This document shows, piece after piece, positions 55,951 through 64,000 of a DNA stretch of 64,000 nt. Source of the DNA: Cenococcum geophilum 1.58 (Eukaryota; Ascomycota; Dothideomycetes; Gloniales; Gloniaceae); contig KV748229.1 of assembly GCA_001692895.1 (NCBI GenBank), positions 123,359-187,358 on the forward strand, read 5' to 3'. Positions within the stretch are counted from its first letter, which is position 1; each line of letters starts with the position of its first letter. Under the pieces are notes generated by a model. The model did not search any database. It worked only from the letters and a program-made list of their open reading frames with translations, and had not been told where the DNA came from. Position numbers and translations under genes: made by a program.

Positions 55951-57399
55951 ATGAAGTCCTTCGTCCGCTCTCGCGACCTGCCATGGAGGCGATGCTTCTC
56001 ACATAGTGCCACGAGGAGAGATATCAAAAGTATCTCAGAGCTGCCGGACCGGATACTCCCAAGCTACCAAGGTATGTATTCATTACCCCCGGAGAAACAT
56101 CATGCCACGAACCCCGAGAGCATAGACGGCCTCTCTATCTGTAGCAACCTCTCGACGAGATAATTACGGATGCATCTTCTACCTTGTAGGCTAATTTGAG
56201 AGCCAGAAACCCGCCAGAACGACCTGCTCTGCCTCCAATGGCCCTCACCACCTAGAAACGTCCTGCTAACAAAAAAGAACAACACCCCTGGGATTACCGA
56301 GTCTCTTATCGAATATGCCCAGCACATTCACTCCACCTACCCGTCCATGAATATGATCCTAGAACCTCATGCAGCCGAGGAAGTCCACTCTCAGCTACCA
56401 TTCCCAATATTCACCACTAATGACACAGCCCACGATAGAGCTCCCACTCTCCTCTCACATAAAACCGACCTTATTTCAACACTAGGCGGCGATGGTACAA
56501 TCCTGCGCGCTTCCGCCCTCTTTGCACACGCGCCCACCGTCCCACCGATCCTCTCTTTCGGCATGGGCACACTAGGCTTTCTAGGGGAATGGAAATTCAG
56601 AGAATACAAGCGCGCTTTCCGCGAAGTATACATGTCTGGCGCTAGCGACGCCTACGCCAGCATAGACTGCACTAGCCCCTATTTATCCTCAGGGACTGCA
56701 TTAGCGACAGAGATATCCCCACCCACTTCCTACGCCTCTATCCGCGGTAAATCGATGGGCAAGACGCGGAACGCGCGTATTCTGCTGCGAAACCGGCTGC
56801 GTGTAGGCGTCTTCTCGCCCTCTGGGTCACGCATCAACGGTCCTAGCACATCCTCTTCCCCTAACCCTGGCGACACGTACGCATTGAACGAAGTAATCGT
56901 GCACCGGGGCTCCTCGCCACATCTTAAGATCCTTGAGATCTACGTCGGAGGCCGCTTACTGACCGAAGCGGTTGCGGACGGGATGATTATTTCGTCGCCG
57001 ACTGGTAGCACAGCTTACTCGCTCTCCAGCGGTGGCAGTATTGTGCATCCGCTCGTGTCCTCACTCCTCCTAACGCCTATATGTCCGCGTTCGCTCAGCT
57101 TTCGGCCGTTAGTGTTGCCAGCCAACACGCCTATCACGTTGCGGCTGAGCGAGAAGAATCGCGGAAGGGAAGTCGAGGTGAGCATTGATGGTGTGCGAAT
57201 CAGTAAAGGAGTTGGAGTTGGAATGGAAGTTAGGGTGCTTGGGGAGGAGATTAGGGATAGGAGGACGGGCGAGTGGTGCGGAGGCGTGCCTAGTATTGTA
57301 AGGGGGGTTGTGGGGACGGAAGAGAAAGAGGAGGATCATTGGGTCGGGGGCCTAAATGCGTTATTGAAGTTCAATTATCCATTTGGAGAGGAGGTATGA
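55951..57399 (+). CDS. Mitochondrial-type NAD(H) kinase (Pos5-like)
   Basis: Exons 55951-56071 and 56201-57399 give 439 residues. The acceptor chosen (after TAATTTGAG) is the one that keeps YQEPETRQNDLLCLQWPSPP in frame; the nearer TTGTAG acceptor leads to a stop. The N-terminus, MKSFVRSRDLPWRRCFSHSA, is Arg/Ser-rich without acids, a mitochondrial presequence. Kinase motifs are ISTLGGDGTILRA, LSFGMGTLGFLG, ALNEVIVHRG and DGMIISSPTGSTAYSLSSGG. The enzyme phosphorylates NAD(H) to NADP(H) and supplies the NADPH needed in mitochondria; Pos5 is the yeast relative. The end is IVRGVVG..HWVGGLNALLKFNYPF. It is complete. Confidence 0.95.
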
Positions 57400-57999
57400 T
57401 CGATTGAAACGACTTGACTGACTCAAGAGGAAAGCGATCTCCTCGAAAGAGGATCACGAAATTCTTAGAGAAAGAATTGGCCAAGCAGCCAGCCGACATG
57501 ACGGCCAGGGTATCAGCAAACAGATCACGCAATACACATATATTCAATCCAGCTAGGTATTCAACTGTCTCGATTCATTCGCATCAATGGACTAAGCTAC
57601 CTATTCCAACCGATGCTATTTCAGCAAGCTTGCCACAGACAGAAATCTAACACATGACTCGATCACGGAAAGACAGCTACAAAGGGTACTACATTGCCCG
57701 CCATATAAAGCCACAATAGCCTAAAATATGCTTTCAGTTGATCCCAGCGAACCCTCCCGAAATGCTTGATGCGGCAGACGGTGCTAGCCAATAACGCCTA
57801 CCCGGGGATCGCAACCCGAAAAATTCTTTGAAATTCTTTGAAGAACACAACCAAGGAACTCGCACTGAGGCCAAAAGAAAGGAGCAGAGGATTTTTGTAC
57901 AGGCAAGAATATAATAGCGAGTTACGCAGGGCATTTCCCTGGTCATCCGCGCTCTAATCAAGCGTTGTGTCCAGAAAAACTTTCATGGGAGTACAGGAC
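57400..57999. other. Convergent 3' intergenic region
   Basis: Lies between the NAD kinase and the 3' end of BRE1. Short open frames only. A direct repeat of AAATTCTTTG occurs near 57819-57840. Confidence 0.5.
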
Positions 58000-60435
58000 T
58001 CAGAAATGAACCCTCATGTGATCATTCGCGCCAAACGATTTGCCGCACTGTGGGCATTTCCGAGACCGGGAAGTGAGGCGCTCTTCAACGCACTCCTTGC
58101 AGAATAAGTGCCCGCAAGACTTAATAGCAGTATCCTTAAAGTTCTTTTTGCAAACGGCGCAGAGAATCATGGACTATAACTTGAGATCAGTGACCTTTTA
58201 TTGGTGCCGGCCAAACTTCGTGCGCAACTTACCCGCATGTATTTCTCTTCGTCAGGTTGGTTACTCAGACTCTTCTTCTTCCAGTTTTCCGTCTGTTTCT
58301 GCGCATCTTCGAACTGAACCTTCAGCTTCTCACGCTCAGCTTCAGCTTCTCGTTGTGAGTGTGTGGCTGCTAAATATGAGGTATCCTTCGCGGCAAGAGT
58401 TTTCTTCAGCTCCGCTATTTGATTAATGTATCCTTCAGAACTGATTTGAGACTCGCTTAATTTCTGCTGCAGTACACGATGCTGATTTGAAAGTTCTTCT
58501 AATTGTACCCTCATTTCTGCAACCTGTTTCTCCAGCCTGTCTGTGAATGATCGACTAAGAGCTTCGACCTCCTTCAGCTGTGCAACGATTTCCGCGCTTT
58601 TAGTATTCTGAGCGCGCAATGTGCGGTTTTCCTGCTCTCGCGCCTCCTTGGTCTTCATGGCCGCAAAGTACTTTTGGTCTGCCTTGGCTTTATCTGCGCT
58701 GGCTCTGGAAATATGTTCCTCCCAGGATGCAAGCTCTGCTATCTTCTTGCTAGCAACGGATTGCGCTTTCTTCCATGCAGCTTCCATTGAAGGCAATTCG
58801 TTACTAAGTAATTTGTATTGACTCTCCAAGCTGGAAATCTTGCTGCGCAGCTGCTCAGAAGACATGTTTTCCAATTCGGTCTGATGGTCCTCCGAGGCTG
58901 TTTGTTCGGCCAATTGTAGGCGCAACCGCTCGACTTCGGATTCTAATGCAGCTATCCTGCTCTCTCGTGCGCTCGCCAGTTCTTTAATTTGGTCAATCGA
59001 CGCCTTGTGTTCTTCCTGGCTAGCCTTTCTTATAGCAATGTCGGCCAGCAGTTCATCCCTTGAGTTACGGATACGTGTAAGGTCCGCTTCCGCACGAGCC
59101 AGTTGACTTTCTGTCTCACTTATCACCGCTCGAGATTCGTCGTCCATCTGTATGCGGTATGCGGTCCGTTCCGCTTGCAGTTTTTGGGCTTCTTCGCGGA
59201 GCTGCACATTGGTGGCTTCTAGGTTGTTAATACGCTTAATGACGTCCTCATGCTGCGATTTTAAAGTCTTAAACAGATCCGTCTTTGCGTAGTCATCATC
59301 TGTTAATCTAGAAAGCCTGATATTCAGAGACGTTACATGCTCGGACAACTTTTTATTCTCGGCTTCAAGTTGCTCCAGCTGCTCTTTTCTCTTAGCTGCC
59401 TCAGCAACAGCTTCCTTCCGCGCTGTCACTAGCTCTTCGTTAACTCGGACACTACCTTTAGTGCCATTAACTTCTACCGAGCCATCCACTTTTGCGCTGG
59501 ACGAGTCTTCTCGACCGCCACTCTGTGTGGCTTGTTTTTCCAATTTGGCAACTTGAACGCTCTTGGTACGATCCAATTTCTTTTCCGCGATCATATATCG
59601 GTGGGTTGCACTTTCCATACGTTCGGATAATTGTTCCTTTTCCGTGGTAATCTGGTGCAATTGCGCTATATGTTCCTTTTCTATGGCCAGCAGTCCTGAA
59701 ACTTGTTCTTGGAGTTGAGTTACTTCGGGTGACGCAGTAGGTATCTTGGCAAAGAGATCTGACAAGGCTGATTTGATGCTCTCTGAGCGTGATGAGAGAT
59801 GTTTTTGGAATGTTTCATTGTCTGAGAAAAGTAATGAAGATGGGAAAGGAGTATCTGCTGCTGTAATAGTTAGGAAATATCAGCCTTTGAACACTCAAAA
59901 TTACAACTCGAATGTGCTTACTGCTTTGCGAAATTCCAAGTGATAAGGTATCGTTCGCCAGTATCTTGACTTCATCGACCAACTAAAGAACCAGTCAGCC
60001 TCATCACCAATGCTAATGCGGACCAAGTGCACCGACTTGAGAGAACCAAACGTCTATTGTTCGAAGGTGGTCATCATGATATGCAGACCGCCTTTCCATA
60101 TCGGCGACCTGAGCTTCGAGAGCGACCTTTTCTCGCTTGTACTCACGCATCTGACGGAGGATTGCATCTTTCTGGAAGGACTGTCAAGTATGGATGTGGT
60201 CAGTTGAGATTTCGTAGGTTGTGATTGACAGTGGATGCGGGAGGGGGCGAACCTCGATGTCATCTTTCCAGGGAAGGTCAGCGTCGGGATGCGGCTTCGC
60301 GCCGTTGACAGTCACAGCTTGCCTCTTAGCAGGTGGAGCAGAATCATCATGATCAAGCATTGCAGGTCTTTTACGGTCCTCCATCTTGACGACGTCAAGT
60401 GATGGGACTGTGACGGTTCTGGATTCGAGCCTCAT
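58000..60435 (-). CDS. bre1: E3 ubiquitin ligase BRE1 (histone H2B)
   Basis: Five exons (complement) fit: 60435-60253, 60180-60037, 59982-59922, 59860-58233 and 58173-58000, about 729 residues. The N-terminus has MEDRKRPAMLDHDDSAPPAK and DLPWKDDIE, then FQKDAILRQMREYKREK and DDHLRTIDVWFSQLVDEVKI, typical of fungal BRE1. A long coiled coil follows. The last exon is the RING finger: ILCAVCKKNFKDTAIKSCGH, then LFCKECVEERL..RKCPQCGKSFGAND, with all C3HC4 ligands. BRE1 monoubiquitinates histone H2B with Rad6 and so controls H3K4/K79 methylation. Start alternatives are 60435 and 60384; the latter has the better context (AAGATGG) and the conserved MEDRKR. The acceptor of exon 4 is a triple CAG (NAGNAGNAG), so it may vary by one or two residues. 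Confidence 0.95.
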
Positions 60436-60725
60436 CAGAGCCGCGAGGAAGGGTTTCAAGAGGTGAGGGAGGGTGCCAATAAGACAAGAAATCAGAACAT
60501 GGGGGAGTGAAAAGAAAGGATCGAGTTGAATTAGGGCAGGCGAGCACTGGTGTTGGGTCGTGTGCGTTCACCGTCAACGAGAGTCAGGTCGAGATGGAGT
60601 CGAGGAGATGCGAATCCCTTTAAAACTAGCGCCTTGGCGCCAAGATATCGCGCTAACGCCCGGCATAGCACGAACTTCAACACCAACTACCACAAATGCT
60701 AGAAACTCTTCATGGCAGATCCTCA
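60436..60725. promoter_or_regulatory. Divergent promoter, BRE1 / BDP1
   Basis: 290 bp between the starts of two nuclear housekeeping genes. No specific site claimed. Confidence 0.5.
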
Positions 60726-63088
60726 TGTCTTCAGACACAGGCGGCACACAGCCACCGGCTGCTAGCACCGAGCAACCACAAACACTAAAACCTATAGCAA
60801 GTTTCGGCAGCTCTGTTATTAGTACGTTTCTAACCCGCTGCCTATGTGACCAAAGCTGATATCTCCTAGACAAGTCGACCAGGAAGTTCGCGCCGAAGGC
60901 CATACAGCGTCGACGGCCTGGCGCACCTCAAGCCCTTCAAGGAACTTTAACAGTATCGGCAAGGTCTAGCGTTGATAGACAAACTGCGTCCGGGACACCG
61001 CAACCGCCGACGACCCGACCCACCGAGTCAACCCAACCAGACACCGAAAATACAACTCCTTCGACCTTATCTTTACAAAATACCACCCAGCTTCCGCCTC
61101 AAGATGTTACTGGAATAGGAGCCAGCGTCCCGACTTCCACACCGTCTTCAGCGATACCCGCAATAGCAATATATACCGCGGCTGGAGATACCACTGCGTC
61201 ACCTATCCATTCACAAGCTACTGCGGCAAATGAGCCAACACAGCTCAGAATTGATATATCTAGAACATCTCCTTCCCCAGAAGCTAGGCTACAGGGAGAC
61301 AATGAGCATACAATTTCAGGAAGATCGCCAAAGCGGCGAAGGATACAATCTCCGCGCCCGGCGCAGCCTACGATTGCGAAACCAGTCGCAAGCCCGATAT
61401 CAGCAGTTTCTGAGCCTGTAGGCCCTTCTACGTTAGCCACTTCCACCCCGACACAGCCTGCACAAGCAATTTCTACACAGTCCGAGTCATTGCAGCCCTT
61501 AGCTCGAGATAATGCATCTGGCAGAAGCCCTACAACGGCTCCCACAGCTGTTTTGTCACAAACTGAGTCTACCACATTAACCTCCCCAAGCTCCGAACCG
61601 CCTAGCTATCGATCACTCGTGAGGAAGGGCATCTCGGGGTTACCTGGGCTTATCAATGATGATACTCAAGCAGAAGCTGAACAAAATAGTCGTGCTGGAG
61701 GACAGGAAGATCGTGCTATAACTCAGAATGCAACAGAAACTACAACCCCAACCACAAAAGCAAGAGGCAAAAGGAAGACTACTGGAGATAATTCCGCAGA
61801 AGCTCCAGAACAGGAAACAAACGGCGATGCTCAAACGGGAACTGTTAAAAAGCCGCGCAAGGTGCGCAAGGACAAAGGTCAGCCCAGGAAACGGAAAGTT
61901 GTAGCTACTGTGGAAGGCGAGCAGACTGAACAGCAGGAGGGCGCGAGCGAAGCGCCTCCAAAACGAAAAAGAGTTAGGAAGAAAGCTGCCGCCACTACAG
62001 GAACTGAAACAAGTGGTGCACCTACTGGGGAAGGCCAGGATGGAGAGCTAAGAGGGAATGAGTCGAGACGCAAAGGCCGCCAAAAAGCCACAACTCCCGA
62101 AGGTGCCGAAGATGTCACGATAGCACCAAGTATGGTGTCAATGGGCAGCCTCGCTATCAGGGATCCCCGAAATGGCAAGCTTTCTGCTCGCGAACTCGCA
62201 ATGCGCGAAATCGACTGGCCAGAAGTGATTCGTCGCCGCAAGGAACAGCAGTTAGCCCTTGCTAATAGTGACGGAACAGATCAAGACGAAGTAAACAAAC
62301 GCCTAGAAGAAGCAGGCCGCGAGCGCGCGGCCGCCCAGACCCGCGGACCCCAACTCCGTATTGTGGACGGCAACATCATCCTGGACCAGACCTCCCTCGT
62401 CGTAGACCGCCACGCCGAAGCTACCCGTGACGAGGATACTCTGGAAGCAGTTGAAGAAGACGACCTGACCACTCGCGTCAATGTACAAAGCTGGATCCTA
62501 GCCGGCCGCCGCGNCCCCGCCGATCGCATCATGTTACACGGCTCCGCTACCCGTTGGAGTGCAGCGCAGACAGAATCCTTCTATGATGCGCTCCGGATGT
62601 TTGGAACAGACTTCCAGACTATCAGTACCATGTTCCCAGGCAAAACGCGACGGCGCATCAAGCATAAATTCGTCAAAGAAGAACGGGAAAATCCAGAGCG
62701 TGTCAAAGCCACTCTCACCGGCCCAAAGGATCCTATTGACTTTCAGAAGTACCTAGATATAACAGGCAAGCAAGCAGATTCGTTCAAAGATCCACGGGAG
62801 CTGGAGCTGGAGCTAAAGGAAGAGGACGAGCGGCAGAAGATTGAAATTGAGAAGCAGAAGCAGGATTATCAGGAAATGCAGCGCCAGAAGCAATTTGCGG
62901 GTGCCGGTGACTCTGACGAAGAAGGGGCTGAGGGCGGTGTTGGGGATTCTGCGAAGGAGAATAGGGGCCAGGAGCAAGGGGTTGCAGGGGCAAAGGGTAA
63001 AGGAAAGAAAAAGAAGAAAGACAAAAAGCTAAAACATCAACCACTTGGTGGCGAAGAGGCCGAGGTTTTAGGGACGATTGATGATTAA
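60726..63088 (+). CDS. bdp1: TFIIIB subunit B'' (BDP1)
   Basis: Exons 60726-60831 and 60870-63088 join FGSSVI to NKSTRKFAPKAIQRRRPG across a 38-base GT..AG intron, very short but with good ends and preserved frame. The protein is about 774 residues. The N-terminal half is disordered, Ser/Thr/Pro-rich and then basic (KKPRKVRKDKGQPRKRK, PPKRKRVRKKAAA). The extended SANT domain is TRWSAAQTESFYDALRMFGT, DFQTISTMFPGKTRRRIKHK and FVKEERENPERV, which is specific for BDP1. It is followed by a charged coiled coil and a Lys-rich end. BDP1 with TBP and BRF1 forms TFIIIB and opens RNA polymerase III promoters. An N at 62515 leaves one residue unknown (GRR-x-PADR). Complete otherwise. Confidence 0.95.
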
Positions 63089-63219
63089 TGAAGATATATG
63101 ACGTGGGTTGGCATAGTCGGCTGCATCTAGCGAGGGCGTGGAGAGTCTAAGTGGACGCATGATTGATGTCATGGCATCTGGATTTCGGATCATCAATAAA
63201 ATAGGGGAGTGCTATTTGG
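63089..63219. other. Short intergenic segment before a transposon
   Basis: 3' flank of BDP1. The Mutator-like end starts about 131 bp after the stop codon. Confidence 0.5.
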
Positions 63220-64000
63220 ACACCCCCCAAATCGGGTTTGGTACCTGCCTCAGTAAGTTGGAATATCACGTGCGTTTAACTTGTTTGCATCTGCATCGCG
63301 AAAATCAAATCCTCATCAAAATCTCAACACCATCCTGTCGATAGCCCTCACTACTACCGCCATAGCTCTCAACGCCGCGCCTATAGCAAATTACGACTCG
63401 GTAGAGGCAGGAATCGAAGACCTTAATGCCCAAGCGAAGTTGCAAGGCTTTGCGATAATTACAAAGCGATCCAAAAAGGACAAACAGACTCCGGCGACTG
63501 TACGCAAGCTATGACTTATATGCGATCGAGGAAAACACTATATACCAGATCCGCGCAGAGTACTATGTAGTCCAATCAGTCGACTCAGGAACAGGTTAAG
63601 GTTAATTCTAGTGGTAGACGTAGGGTGGAAGTCAAAATACTACTGCAGATGCCTTGCTACCTATCGGCAGCAATATTCAACAGGCTTTAAGCGGTCGGAG
63701 GGCTTTGCCCTTTCAGACAGACTTTGCTAAGGGGTCCTTCGGCGCATTCCAGCTTTAATTTAAACTCTACTCTATATACTATAGCGGTTTAGTTAGGGTC
63801 GCTATAAGAGGCTTCTAGTATAGTAACTAGTTCTTTTGTAGTGCTTAGTTAAAATAAGTATATAGTTTCTACAGCGTCTCCCTTTAAGCGGCTTATAGTA
63901 TGACGTAGCTAACTATTAGGAGTAGTATAGCAATTAATATTACTATTTAGCTTGTCTTTAAGTTAGTTAAAAAAGGAGTATAGTTTATTTCTTTTATTTA
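63220..64000 (+). mobile_element. Mutator-like element, transposase N-terminus, broken
   Basis: The left end ACACCCCCCAAATCGG at 63220 and the block ATATCACGTGCGTTTAACTTG..TTGCAT match the inverted ends of the element at 43107-44039. From about 63400 the plus strand encodes YDSVEAGIEDLNAQAKLQGF, AIITKRSKKDKQTPATVRKL, then a TGA stop and LICDRGK in the same frame. This resembles the FAR1-like zinc-binding N-terminus of fungal MULE transposases (..RSKK..V.K.YL.CDRGG). The rest is RIP-like AT-rich DNA that runs off the window. A segment near 63690-63770 matches 43368-43445 in reverse orientation. The stop shows that this copy is inactive. Confidence 0.6.

Noticed and set aside
61099..61575. 158-codon minus-strand frame opposite BDP1
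   Set aside because: Antisense shadow of the Ser/Thr/Pro-rich N-terminal half.

Overview
The window is nuclear DNA of a filamentous ascomycete (Pezizomycotina; Leotiomycetes is a guess from general feel, not shown). The evidence is: short spliceosomal introns of about 48-130 bp with GT/AG ends; fungus-typical families (HET, fungal CorA, TAM-type methyltransferase, P450, DUF1766/T5orf172); and AT-rich islands full of stop-riddled transposon relics, as expected from repeat-induced point mutation (RIP). Several single N positions (10200, 10331, 10362, 10624, 10635, 10650, 10682, 21481, 62515) mark unresolved bases.

Layout. 1-4.3 kb is a repeat island: a 20-bp tandem array at the edge, a complete non-autonomous hAT element (perfect 19-bp TIRs, perfect 8-bp target duplication) filled with a 12-bp satellite, and a decayed Tc1/mariner transposase. 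5.0-7.6 kb is a dynamin-like GTPase gene. 8.2-9.1 kb is the wrecked C-terminus of a highly reducing polyketide synthase. 9.7-11.0 kb is a nested inverted-repeat element that carries the same 12-bp satellite in the opposite orientation and ends about 46 bp before a CorA-type transporter gene (11.1-14.5 kb). Then come a coiled-coil protein, a BTB-domain protein and a DUF3435-like zinc-finger relic. A frameshifted LaeA-like methyltransferase and an intact P450 (20.7-24.7 kb) share a divergent promoter.

25.9-32.2 kb is conserved housekeeping: a small two-TM protein, ELP3, the succinyl-CoA ligase alpha subunit and AP-2 mu. 32.7-38.9 kb is gene-poor, with an ankyrin relic, a perfect 27-bp palindrome and a small spliced TM protein. 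38.9-46.5 kb has a Mn-type CDF transporter, a T5orf172 protein, a 933-bp Mutator-like deletion derivative and a HET gene. 47.6-52.9 kb has an MFS transporter and a GMC oxidoreductase pseudogene. 53.9-63.1 kb is housekeeping again: a lysocardiolipin-type acyltransferase, mitochondrial-type NAD(H) kinase, BRE1 and BDP1. The right edge (63.2 kb on) is a second copy of the Mutator-like family, carrying the transposase N-terminus.

How they fit together. Housekeeping genes sit in compact blocks, partly as divergent pairs (ELP3/succinyl-CoA ligase, acyltransferase/NAD kinase, BRE1/BDP1). Between the blocks are islands with secondary-metabolism and self-recognition genes, many broken. I find no clearly new multi-gene system. 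The most unusual signals are the transposon-borne 12-bp satellite at two loci, two GC-AG introns with the same donor hexamer in unrelated genes, and a transporter gene whose promoter appears to lie inside a transposable element.
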